Shown here piece by piece: positions 56,901 to 64,000 of a stretch of DNA of 64,000 nt. The notes under the pieces are model-generated. The model was given only the letters and a program-made list of their open reading frames with translations. It ran no database searches and was not told the origin of the DNA. A program made the position numbers and the translations under genes. Every line of letters starts with the position of its first letter. Within the stretch, counting starts at the first letter, position 1. The DNA lies in contig JAODUO010000196.1 of assembly GCA_025642075.2 (NCBI GenBank), forward strand, positions 22,501-86,500, in the 5' to 3' direction. This DNA is from Ridgeia piscesae (Eukaryota > Annelida > Polychaeta > Sabellida > Siboglinidae).

Positions 56901-58190
56901 AAAGAAGTTCGGCCTGAAGATTGACATCAAGAAGACCTAGGTGCTGTACCAACCCAACTCTACAAGAACCCGAGAGGAGGATATCATGGTTGATGGAAAC
57001 AAACTGAACTCTGTTCTGGAATTCACCTACCTCGGAAGCACTATATCAAGTAATGGATGCATAGACGATGAAATACAGAGGAGGATGGCCAAGGCTAGTG
57101 CATGTTTCGGCTGACTACGCCAGAGACTCTGGAACAACCACCATCTGTCCATGCGGGTTAAAGGCAAGATCTACCGTGGAATTGTGCTGTCCACCCTCCT
57201 ATATGGAGCCGAGGCCTGGACAGTGTACAGACGACAGGTGAAAAAGCTGCATGCCTTCATGATGCGACATTTGTGTTCGATCATGAGGATAACTTGGATG
57301 GACAAAGTGACAAACAAGGAAATACTTGTATACTTGACAGGGCTGCCATCTATGGAAGATCTTCTGATCAGAAAGAATCTCCGGTGGACTGGACACCTCA
57401 TGAGGATGTCACCAGACAGGCTACCAAAACAGGTTTTATACTCTCAACTGTCTTCTGGTCACAGAAAGAGGGGGCGCCCTCGTCTCCGGTTCAAGGATAC
57501 CATCAAGAGAAACCTGAAGCTGAGAGACATAAAGATTGACTCATGGACATCACTCTCACAGCAGAGAGATAAATGGAGAGCAATTGTCAAGTGATGGAAG
57601 CAGTCTTTGTCGCTTCGTAACCGACAGCATGATGATGATGACTAATTGATGCTTATTTATTTTTACTATTTACTTTTGTGGTGATCAAGGAGAGAAAGAT
57701 TGGCTGCCACCCCGATAACAATCCTGATACAAAATGTTGTTTCCCTGTGTAGATATTGCAAGAGGCTGATCTTGATCAAGACAAGGCCCTGTCATATGCA
57801 GAGTTTGAGCACGTCATATCAAAGGCTCCTGATTTTGTGAAGTATGTATTATTAGAAAGCGTAAAGTTATCAGGTGTAATTATAACATTTAACCATGCTT
57901 GTTATGTTTTGGATTTTAAACGATGTATAGAATTTTTCTGCTGTCTTGTTTTTATTATTTATTTATGTAACAATATTATTCCCTATTGTCAAAACATCTT
58001 TTCCATGAGTACCTATACTTTTAGACAACCAATTGTCCTTTTTGCCGTACTTGTCTGTTTTTTCTTTCACAAACTAATCCTGATTGTTCCTCTGGTGGTG
58101 TATGTAGGACTTTGTATTTTTTTCTTCTTTTGGTATCTGACAACTCATTTGGGCATTGTCTTTTGCAGTTCTTTCAGAATTCGATTGTAA
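29213..58190 (+). CDS. CIB-B: calcium and integrin-binding family protein, seven exons, one frameshift
   Basis: Exons are 29,213-29,263, 45,387-45,421, 50,535-50,632, 51,432-51,579, 53,887-54,020, 57,753-57,841 and 58,169-58,190, with the same phases as CIB-A and GT/AG at every intron. They sum to 577 nt, one base too many. Removing one T at 50,606-50,607 would give 191 residues, the length of vertebrate CIB1. The N-terminus is [17 protein letters not shown], followed by [11 protein letters not shown]. Exon 4 is nearly identical to CIB-A. EF-hand 3 ([12 protein letters not shown]) and EF-hand 4 ([12 protein letters not shown]) have canonical spacing. Exon 5 is eight codons longer than in CIB-A. 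As given, the frame stops at TGA 50,623-50,625 in exon 3. Given the otherwise clean exons, an assembly error or a very recent mutation is likelier than an old pseudogene. The introns are full of transposons; intron 1 alone is 16 kb. Confidence 0.82.
29600..30620. repeat. Satellite-like units in both orientations
   Basis: A module containing GACCTAATTAGTTGACCTAT, then TTTGACCTATTTACTAGGAT, TAAAACGGGTGAAAATAATT and CATCTTGTAAAATATGAAG occurs repeatedly. Units near 29,733, 29,910, 30,350 and 30,520 point one way and those near 30,046-30,130 and 30,190-30,290 the other. The right arm (40,400-41,320) has the matching set. Confidence 0.75.
30634..30767. mobile_element. Perfect 134-bp palindromic element with 8-bp target duplication
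   Basis: The two 67-bp arms are exact reverse complements with no spacer, centred on TTATATCGATATAA. Termini are GGTAATCTTATACTTAACTG and its complement. GAATTAAA flanks it on both sides (30,626-30,633 and 30,768-30,775). The partner arm at about 40,436-40,460 has the uninterrupted site with a single GAATTAAA, which proves insertion. An 8-bp duplication is typical of hAT-type transposases. Confidence 0.9.
30865..31576. mobile_element. 712-bp TIR element, non-autonomous
   Basis: It begins GGGCCTGCAAGT and ends ACTTGCAGGCCC. The partner arm near 39,937 lacks the element and reads through the site. The target duplication is short (TA or ATA, ambiguous). The terminal sequence and short duplication would suit a Harbinger-like MITE, but this is only a suggestion. 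The ORF at 31,145-31,360 is not recognisable. Confidence 0.7.
31889..32336 (+). mobile_element. 448-bp LINE tail with 6-bp target duplication
   Basis: It encodes [19 protein letters not shown] and, in another frame, [20 protein letters not shown] followed by [10 protein letters not shown], the conserved C-terminus of CR1/Jockey-type proteins. AATGTT flanks it (31,883-31,888 and 32,337-32,342). The right arm at about 39,640-39,660 has the empty site with one AATGTT. Confidence 0.8.
33103..33270 (-). pseudogene. Inverted C-terminal exon fragment of the transposon gene
   Basis: The minus strand reads [20 protein letters not shown] followed by an acidic run ending [12 protein letters not shown] and a stop. 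To my knowledge this is the usual acidic C-terminus of the same family whose main body lies on the + strand at 33,300-35,420. So the C-terminus has been inverted and moved to the front of the element. Stops upstream show decay. Confidence 0.6.
33300..35430 (+). pseudogene. Decayed gene of an uncharacterised transposon-linked family (QEETD/TPxTD motifs)
   Basis: Readable blocks in order: [20 protein letters not shown] (about 33,395-33,455), [19 protein letters not shown] (about 33,580-33,635), [18 protein letters not shown] (about 34,021-34,078), [19 protein letters not shown] (about 34,165-34,223), [20 protein letters not shown] (about 34,355-34,415), [14 protein letters not shown] (about 34,570-34,612), [16 protein letters not shown] (about 34,763-34,810), [15 protein letters not shown] (about 34,842-34,890), [20 protein letters not shown] and [14 protein letters not shown]. 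An intron is visible at 33,657-34,015 (AAG|GTAGTC to CCCAG|GTC) and another ends in CAG at 34,733. Frameshifts and stops are numerous. Such proteins occur in many copies in fish and invertebrate genomes, with unknown function. The E-x-x-D plus TPDTD pattern recalls PIN/FEN nucleases, which is inference; here the first D of TPDTD is N. Confidence 0.65.
37135..38034. other. Loop of the inverted repeat, with internal repeats
   Basis: About 0.9 kb separates the arms. It contains a hairpin (GAGGCGCTGATACG at 37,137-37,150 against its complement at 37,168-37,183), a direct repeat of about 190 bp (around 37,375-37,480 and 37,565-37,665, sharing ATTGACGGACATGT and ATATGTGA words), and an inverted pair around TTGTTTAAATCATCC (about 37,216) and GGATGATTTAAACAA (about 37,702). 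No protein is recognised. Confidence 0.6.
38035..41478. repeat. Right arm of the 12-kb inverted repeat
   Basis: This is the reverse complement of the left arm, and it lacks all four left-arm insertions, so it preserves their empty sites. It has about 430 bp near 39,975-40,430 with no counterpart on the left. It ends near 41,478 where CAATCCTTGT-like left-arm terminal sequence stops matching. Confidence 0.85.
41940..43500 (-). mobile_element. Jockey/CR1-like LINE, reverse transcriptase largely readable
   Basis: On the minus strand, 42,835-43,500 encodes [56 protein letters not shown] and a GVPQGS box. A frameshift follows, then [14 protein letters not shown] (about 42,760-42,800) with both catalytic aspartates. 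Next comes [20 protein letters not shown] with the [19 protein letters not shown] block (42,287-42,720), and the C-terminus to 41,949. It is 5'-truncated with two or three frameshifts, and is the best preserved of the Jockey/CR1-like copies here. It lies in CIB-B intron 1 just outside the inverted repeat. Confidence 0.88.
43501..45386. other. Remainder of CIB-B intron 1
   Basis: AT-rich intronic sequence with no recognisable element. It ends in the TTTCACAG acceptor of exon 2. Confidence 0.4.
46119..46270 (+). mobile_element. Single end of the 18.6-kb hAT-like family
   Basis: CAGACATGGGGTTAAGTACATTTGTATTT followed by repeated AAGTATTTGTATTTAAATAC matches the left end of the element at 18,605 over about 140 bases. 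No partner right end was found nearby. Confidence 0.7.
47098..47350 (+). pseudogene. FLYWCH zinc-finger fragment, copy 1 (frameshifted)
   Basis: It starts ATGGAGTTATCAACGACAAC and loses the frame by one base near 47,130 relative to copy 2. After the shift it reads [24 protein letters not shown] sequence, then [17 protein letters not shown] and [10 protein letters not shown]. The WRC, Cys and H-x-H residues expected of a FLYWCH finger are all present. The fragment runs directly into an inverted GGTAAC array. Confidence 0.6.
48109..48294 (+). pseudogene. FLYWCH zinc-finger fragment, copy 2
   Basis: It is open from [20 protein letters not shown] through [17 protein letters not shown] to KTDHN, where a deletion of the second His (H-x-H becomes HNL) and a stop end it. 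The first half of the finger is intact. It is better framed than copy 1 but lacks the last zinc ligand. Confidence 0.6.
49505..49725. repeat. Short repeat cluster with ATAGAATATGGA words
   Basis: CATAGAATATGGA-type and ATGGATCCCATGGAAAATAGA-type words occur about five times over 220 bases, in direct and inverted order. The class is unknown. Confidence 0.5.
49740..50340 (+). mobile_element. Jockey-like LINE remnant in CIB-B intron 2
   Basis: [21 protein letters not shown] (49,770-49,832) is a reverse transcriptase palm block. [20 protein letters not shown] and [12 protein letters not shown] (50,130-50,307) are the downstream thumb-side blocks. Stops and deletions between them, including the FADD region, make it inactive. 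Confidence 0.7.
50853..50942. repeat. (TA)n microsatellite in CIB-B intron 3
   Basis: Nearly pure AT alternation of about 90 bases. Confidence 0.9.
51785..52268 (+). repeat. 26-bp minisatellite, about 18 units, in CIB-B intron 4
   Basis: The unit is TCTAAACAAGTACCAGTAGT plus CCACCG. Most units are identical. Two units at about 51,948-52,012 are longer, with extra A runs and CGCC in place of CGTC. There are no spacers between units. Confidence 0.95.
52776..52878 (+). other. tRNA-like sequence with A and B boxes
   Basis: GCATAGCTCAGTTGGTAAAAGC is a strong A-box/D-arm match and ACCGGTTCGAACCTG a strong B-box/T-arm match. About 55 bases lie between them, too long for a normal tRNA unless an intron is present, and no clean acceptor stem forms. 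It is best read as a tRNA-derived repeat. Confidence 0.5.
53303..53388 (-). other. tRNA-like sequence, inverted relative to the one at 52,776
   Basis: The minus strand reads GTTACCGTGGCTCAACTGGT, then CACTTTTACAATCGG, then CACTGGTTCGAAGCCCC. Its middle shares CTTTTACAATC with the + strand copy, so the two are related and inverted, about 430 bases apart. Confidence 0.5.
54240..57645 (+). mobile_element. Nearly full-length non-LTR retrotransposon (endonuclease plus reverse transcriptase)
   Basis: The APE-type endonuclease runs about 54,635-55,420: [47 protein letters not shown], a [10 protein letters not shown] block (about 55,083-55,115) and [13 protein letters not shown]. The reverse transcriptase follows in the ORF 55,571-56,809 and beyond: [69 protein letters not shown], then [11 protein letters not shown] (56,824-56,856). 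A C-terminal part (57,151-57,594) has [14 protein letters not shown] stop at 55,013, a 30-base deletion near 56,466 and a frameshift near 56,660 show it is inactive. The 3' end is a short GATGATGA tail. It sits in CIB-B intron 5, same strand. The clade is uncertain. Confidence 0.88.
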
Positions 58191-59600
58191 CGACATGTTA
58201 CTACGTCTGCTGTTTGGTCTCTGATGGTTCACATCGAATGAAGGTCTCTGAAGTGCAGTATGGACTAATGCAAGAAAACACCTATCACTAAGTTTTGTTC
58301 TTGTAGAAGCGTGGATGGCACTGCCTATAACATACATAACCTTTCTCATATGTCATCGATGCATTAACTAAGAACATTTAGTGAAAACATTCAGCATGTC
58401 TGTGATGTTTGAAACTCCAGAGTTGACTTTATTTATACAGAGGAGTTAAGGACTGTCATCAGGCAAGATGCGGTATGTATGTGGGCCTGTTTTGCATGTT
58501 AATTTAAAGTGAGTTTTACATAAAGATAACAGATTATCTCCTATGCATTCCATGGTTGGTTTACAAATGTGATGTGAATTGTTCATGTGTCTCATGTTAA
58601 TAGTTTTTCATTATTGTGTCTTGTAGATGTTGTCATATTTCTTATGTATTCACCAAAGACATTGCAAACAGAATTTACAAATTACACTTGTATATTACTA
58701 ATTTAGTCTATATTTTGTAAAAGAAAGTATATCTTCTTTATTGTTAGGTGATATGATGTCTGTCATATGTAGCTGTTTGTGCTAGTAGTGTTTGTATTTC
58801 TACAAGGAATGTAATATTAATTATTATTTCCTAAAAGTTAGTTAAGCCTGTGTGTAATACTGTTGTTTTAAAAACCTTTTCCCGTGTTATGTGTCTATTG
58901 TGTGCTACTGGCATGTGTATGAATGTTCGGTTTATCTGTCACTTGCAAACTTAGCATCAGAATTGTAAAATTATCATAATCATGTTGTAGTCATTGTGGA
59001 TATGTATTTTTGTAAGTTTTGCTTATTGTTTGGATGATTTCAAATTACGTATTTTTAACAGTTCTTGCCTATGGTAAAAAGTTGGTGGACATGACATATT
59101 CTTACAAAAATACAATTTTGGCATCCAAAAAATGGAAAAACCAACATGTAAATATAATTTGTATTAGATATGTATTACAACTGAAATATAGAATGTTTAT
59201 TTTAGACATGCTGATTTACCACTTTCTATGCATTGTGTATTCTACATTTTGATCAACTGTGATAATCTATAATATGATCAATACCCATCTATACTAGTTG
59301 TACAGTAATGATTATGTGATAGAATCTTGGTGTTGGGAAAATAAAGATGGTTGAAAACCTGCATTGTTGTTTTCTGTATAAAACGGCAGTGTGTAAGCAT
59401 GCAGGTTTATTCCATGTAAATCTATGATATCTGCTGAGATGATATTTGATGCTAACAACCAATGTTCGTGGCTGAGATGGTACAACCTCTTGTAAATATT
59501 TTCATGTAAATAAGAATTAGTACTTATAAATAATATGGATGAAATTTTTGATTTTGCATCAGTTGGTTCCAATCAAGGGTTAAAAACAAACTTTTTGTTA
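58191..59600 (+). other. Probable 3' UTR and downstream region of CIB-B
   Basis: Non-coding AT-rich sequence follows the TAA. AATAAA at 59,340-59,345 is a candidate polyadenylation signal, about 1.15 kb after the stop. Nearer signals may be used instead; the sequence alone cannot tell. Confidence 0.4.
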
Positions 59601-59604
59601 TTGA

Positions 59605-59975
59605 TGTGGACATGTTTTGACACCCCAAACTTCAAACAGCCCATGAATTGCTTCAGTTTTGGCATAGTTACAGCCTTTTGTAAATTCGTGTCTAAAACAA
59701 ATCGTCAAGTTAGAAATAATGTGCAGGTGCCGGCTGAATTGTTTTTATAACATGGGCAGTTTTTGGTTTATACAAATGGCACAGTTTTGCATATTTTTCT
59801 TTTTAAGTACAAAATTATATATTTTTAATACATGAAAATATATTAGGACTCCATCAGTTTTTAATTGTTTATTACCATTAAAAAGATAACACTGTTTTTG
59901 TTCTATATGTGATGCGTTTTATAAAATAGTTTTTATTAATCTATATTGTGTCTTTTTATGACCTTTATCACATTT
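59605..59975 (+). repeat. Duplicated flank block A (copy 2)
   Basis: Matches 525-1,020 from TTGATGTGGACATGTTTTGA onward. Copy 1 continues into a LINE insertion; here it continues directly toward block B. Confidence 0.6.
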
Positions 59976-60089
59976 ACAAATACTAGACACTCATTTTAGA
60001 TGGGCATAGACTATGAAATGACGAGATTACATGTATATGTTGGGATAATCAGCAATACTGGTTTATTTGTGGTATTGTAGCCAATAGAT

Positions 60090-61452
60090 ACAATCTCGTT
60101 TTGTAACATTATAAAATTGCAATAATAAGAATTATCAGGATAAAGACATACATCCTGGAAGTGAAGGTCTTCACCTGCTTCTCCCCTTGATGTGTGCTGG
60201 TTTAGCTGTGGTCTACTTTGTGGGAACAGTACATGTTTCGTCCAGCCCTGGCATCCAAGAACATATTGGTCATGATGGAAACAGCATGATCTGTAGCAGG
60301 ACGTCTTACGCACCATCAGTACCTCAGACTGGACGCACACCGCTGCGTGGTTCGTCGTAGTTCCCTTCACCGTCGTGGACGTCGTCAGTGCATCGAGTGC
60401 CAGCCGACTTTCACCGGTGTCATCCTTTGTGGTAACAAGGAACTGTTCTGTGCTAGAGGAGTTCCCGCACACGACGTAGTCGGCTGCGGTTAAGATGCTG
60501 CGACCACGATAGAAATCTATCTCCTACAGTTCTTGCGAGTGACACGAGACTGCATCGTGGCAACTGCATTTGGCATCTCTGAACATACACATATGTCAGC
60601 ACAGCAAAAATGGAGAGTTTGCTGTCAGCACGAATTCAGTTCCATTCACATCAATTGGTCCAGACCAAGCAAGGAATATGTATACAAAGTGCACAAGGGA
60701 GATAATGCAATGTCCGGCCTGACAACAAATCCACAAGCTTTATTTAAGTACTGATTGAGCTCATCATAATTCACTCGGCTCGCTGCACGGAGAGACTATA
60801 AACGCATGCTTTTAGGTTTTAGCACATCGGTAGTTTGCTCAGAATGTATTTTTAAAGTGAGAGATTCTATTTGCGTTAGTTTGGTCTACACAATTATCAT
60901 CAACATTCTTCATCCAAGAATTCCCGACAAGAAGAAGCCGTTAAGAAACTCTGAACTGTTGTAGAACGTTCGATATCTTTAAGCATATTTGAAAACGGTG
61001 CGGGACCACAGCTGAAGCCACCTAACCTTATCACGAAGCATAACGTGAGCTAGAGAACATGGCCTCAATTACACCAGTGTCTGACAATTCTGAAGCATCT
61101 ACTCCCGAGAGCATACCTGACCGAGGCACAGCATCCGGACAGTCACCTACCATCATTATAGCGATGACTAGTAAGTGACTAGGTGAAATGAGTGTTCACA
61201 TAGGTCACATTGATAACTGTCAAGAGTTTTCAGCATTTTTCATTAGCGCAATTTACAACAAGTACTTCTTTCATACTTACTCTTTGATGACTACAGCACA
61301 AATTCGATTGAAAGATCGTACGAGGCAACTAGGAACGGCTGGCAGATATTTTGACCGGGGCCATAAGGTCGATGATGACACTCCCATCAAAGATCTACAG
61401 TCGTTCCTAATAGTATGGAAACAAAGGCGACCCTCACTCTGCAAAATACCTA

Positions 61453-61457
<5 letters not shown>
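60090..61457 (+). repeat. Duplicated flank block B (copy 2)
   Basis: Matches 2,626-4,600 without the 330-base extra segment. It includes an unrecognised 153-codon minus-strand ORF (60,011-60,472) not kept open in copy 1. The ATGGCCTCA stretch (61,058-61,170) ends ATGACTA|GTAAGT, and a possible acceptor CTACAG (to 61,300) precedes an open stretch with IRLKDRTRQLGTAGRYFDRG. These could be two exons of a small gene; the evidence is weak. Confidence 0.6.
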
Positions 61458-61500
<43 letters not shown>

Positions 61501-61517
61501 CTCGCTCTCGCTCTCTG

Positions 61518-61614
<97 letters not shown>

Positions 61615-61663
61615 ACACACGCACACGCACACTCGCACGCACACACACACGCACACACACACA
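61458..61663. repeat. (CT)n followed by (CA)n microsatellite
   Basis: About 155 bases of CT repeat with a short GCTCTC interruption, then about 50 bases of CA/CG repeat. Poly-LS and poly-ER ORFs here are artefacts. Confidence 0.95.
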
Positions 61664-61734
61664 GGTGTCTCACTGTACACAATTATTCCAGTGATATAGA
61701 CGTACTTGTGTTGGAGTTTCGCAGAGCTCAGCGC

Positions 61735-62247
61735 TGAGAACGTTATTATCATGGGCACAGGAGCTAAACGATGCTCTGTCAAACTCACTACGATGCTCTG
61801 TGTCCTGACACGGCGACAACTCTACCAGGGTTTCATACACTAACTGGTGCAGACATCACAGGACACAGCCAAGGAAAATGAAAACCTACATGCTGCTACT
61901 CCGGGTGCTATCATTCAGCACACCATCAAGCGAACATTTGGGCCCAGGAAACAGTTGCAAAACCCACCATACTGGATCCTGTAGGACTAAGATGACCTGC
62001 GGATGATGATGGAACGTACGTTCCCTCCGTGGCAGACGTGTCATCACCAACACCAAATGAAGCTATGGAACTGGTTTAATGCAGCTGCGCTGTGAGGAAA
62101 CTTATGGTTAGATGTTCATGTAAGTTGCACCACAAGACATGTACAGCACTGTGCAAGTGTGAAGCAGCTGAAGAGACGTGCACCAACGTTCTGGACAAAG
62201 AGGTCCAGAGTGAAGAGAGTAATCTTACAAACAAATATGATGACTGA
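61735..62247 (+). pseudogene. Decayed gene tail with LPGFHTLTGAD motif and Cys-rich C-terminus
   Basis: VIIMGTGAKRCSVKLTTML (61,742 onward), then in a shifted frame LPGFHTLTGADITGH (61,822-61,866), HAATPGAIIQHTIKR, and finally DDGTYVPSV through NEAMELV, a stop, CSC-x8-CSC-x6-C-x3-C-x-C and a terminal TGA (62,005-62,247). This order (Leu-Pro-x-x-His...Thr-Gly-x-Asp, then a CXC-type Cys cluster) is known from abundant uncharacterised invertebrate proteins related to the gene in the 3.3-kb TIR element. Frameshifts and an internal TAA show decay. No terminal repeats were found. Confidence 0.6.
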
Positions 62248-62579
62248 CGTGTCTTTCTAAAAAAAGTGCTTCATACTGAGGTATGTATACATGTTGGTAA
62301 AAAATGTCATTTCAGAAAATTTCACATATATTAAATGATTAATGGTCACGTTTATTTTCTATTTTATTGATATCATCGAGTCATATTTAAAATGACAAGG
62401 GATCTACAATCATCAATGTTCAAGTATACCAACAAAACGTAAGCTAACAAAAAACATATTCGTACATTCACATATTGATATGAAATATATAGTCATGATA
62501 TAGTAAGGTGAAATGTATTAGGTACAGCTAATATAACGTTTACAAATAACGTTGTCGTGCAATGTGGATCACATAAGTT

Positions 62580-63990
62580 CCATAGTAAGTGCTGACAAGT
62601 TACCATAGTAAGTGCTGACAAGTTTCCATAGTAAGTGCTGACAAGTTACCATTGTGTTTGCGTGCATGCGTGTGTCTGCGTTCGTGTGTGCGTACGTGTG
62701 TGTGCCCTAATGTAATAGTTCATGTCCACAAAATCGTGGTGTACAGTCGGGGTAAACCAATCAAATATAGGTTTTATGCCTTGCAACATTCAAATTCAGC
62801 TGTACGCGTGACTCTAAGTAACATTGGTAGCAGCAATTATCTAGTGATGTCTAAGACTACATGCACGCACACACGCACGCACGCACGCACGCACGCACGC
62901 ACACAGTCACATATGTCTAAAATTTGCTGTTGTTTCGGGTTGTAGCGTGCACAAAAGATTTGCTCAACTTGCGCCCGATGAAGTCAGAGCAGACAAGAAT
63001 GCAAAAGTATCAAAATATGTAATAATGGATCTACCGGAATTGAAGGTCCGTATTTGGTGATATACGTACGTACACGATCACAACGCTGACACTTAATAGA
63101 AAGCGGTAGCATAGTGGCTGGATCACCGGTCTCTCGGTTGAGAACCTCCTGGTTGGAATCTGTTTGTTGCCATATCGGACCTTGAGTAAGTTCATCTTGA
63201 TGCCACTTTGCTGCAGATCACTCAACTGTTTACTGACAAGTGTGGGTATTTATGTACATATAGTCTTCGTAACGGAAATGGTGGATACCTTATTATACAA
63301 GGAGTAACCTTTATATTTTCCATTAATCCTCGTGTTTAGTGTTATATTTACATATACATTCTTTAAACAAATACGTAAAATATTTAATAACACAATTTTA
63401 ATAAAGATCTCTCCCCAGTGTCGTTATGTGCTTGTTACTTGACTCATTTGATCCGTTTTTGTTTAGTAGAACTGTACACTGTTCGTGCATTGTTTGATTT
63501 GTAATTTCTGGGCCATTGTGAGGAATTTCGAATATATGGTGAGTGTTGGACGGACATTTTACGGGTGCTTAGCATACCGTTTATGGTTTTCTGTACCTCA
63601 TTCTGCACTGCAATGCAACCACTGTTGTCAACCAATTTGGTGTTATTGTAAGTCGTTTAACAAGATGGAACAAGAAAGCCATCAACGGTTTCACGCTTCA
63701 GATCATATGTGGACTTTGAAGCCTTATATCATGAGTCCAAAGACCTTTCTCCACTTTCTTCGACTTTCTACATTTATTAACTGGGTGGGTCTAATTTCGA
63801 ACTAATGCGGGTTTGTAGAATGAGATTCCAGTTCAGTGAGTCCACGACAGGTTTTTAGCCACTTATTCTCGTCGGATCTTTAACTGCCCCTAGCATAGAC
63901 ATCAGAGGGACCAACGGTTTATAGCATCTCTTCCGAAAGTCACAGGCAACATACGATACACCATTGTTTTTAACGAATGGTACACTATGC
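62580..63990 (+). pseudogene. Third, partial CIB copy (only exon 3 left)
   Basis: This segment aligns with 8,296-9,700 of CIB-A. Exon 3 (62,946-63,045) keeps the acceptor TTGTAG, all 100 exon bases and the GTCCGT donor, encoding [20 protein letters not shown] and onward. Exon 2 is absent: only the GTAAGTGCTGA minisatellite remains (62,583-62,652). Exon 4 is deleted: GTGAGGAATTTC joins straight to GAATATATGGTGAGTG at 63,520-63,545. Unless other exons lie beyond the window, it cannot make a CIB protein. Confidence 0.85.
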
Positions 63991-64000
63991 CTTTTAGTTG

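Noticed and set aside
60011..60472. Minus-strand ORF of 153 codons as a gene
   Set aside because: The frame is not kept in the duplicated block at 2,640-3,290, and I recognise no domain.

Overview
This window is nuclear DNA from an animal, most likely a marine invertebrate; the phylum cannot be fixed from sequence alone. Coding sequence is split into small exons with spliceosomal introns, the DNA is AT-rich, and microsatellites, LINE remnants and DNA transposons fill the introns and intergenic space. There is no operon structure, CRISPR array or bacterial-type gene.

The only host genes I can support are two complete tandem paralogues of the calcium- and integrin-binding protein (CIB) family, both on the + strand with the same seven-exon, same-phase architecture, plus a third partial copy. 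CIB-A (7,418-15,205) has an open frame of 185 codons, but its exon 5 ends in a GC donor and its last EF-hand loop carries an extra residue. CIB-B (29,213-58,190) is stretched over 29 kb by transposons. It keeps good EF-hand loops but has one extra T in exon 3 that breaks the frame. The third copy (about 62,580-63,990) duplicates the middle of CIB-A: it keeps exon 3 (100/100 bases identical), lacks exon 2, and has lost exon 4 by a deletion between two ATTTC microhomologies. The flanks 525-4,600 and 59,605-61,460 are copies of the same duplicated block.

Intron 1 of CIB-B holds the most structured region. A 12-kb inverted repeat (about 29,469-37,134 against 38,035-41,478) has arms that diverged after duplication. 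The left arm later received at least four insertions, and the right arm preserves each empty site: a perfect 134-bp palindrome with an 8-bp target duplication; a 712-bp TIR element; a 448-bp LINE tail with a 6-bp duplication; and a 3,286-bp TIR transposon with a 3-bp duplication. The last carries a decayed, intron-containing gene of an uncharacterised family with QEETD / TPxTD acidic motifs. A relative of that family with a Cys-rich tail lies at 61,735-62,247.

Other mobile DNA includes a LINE with endonuclease and reverse transcriptase in CIB-B intron 5, its truncated copy at 1,081-2,625, an RTE-like LINE in CIB-A intron 4, five or more decayed Jockey/CR1-like fragments, two hAT-like elements, and foldback arrays of a roughly 20-bp GGTAAC-type repeat enclosing FLYWCH zinc-finger fragments (46.7-48.7 kb). 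All identifications rest on reading motifs by eye; no database search was run.
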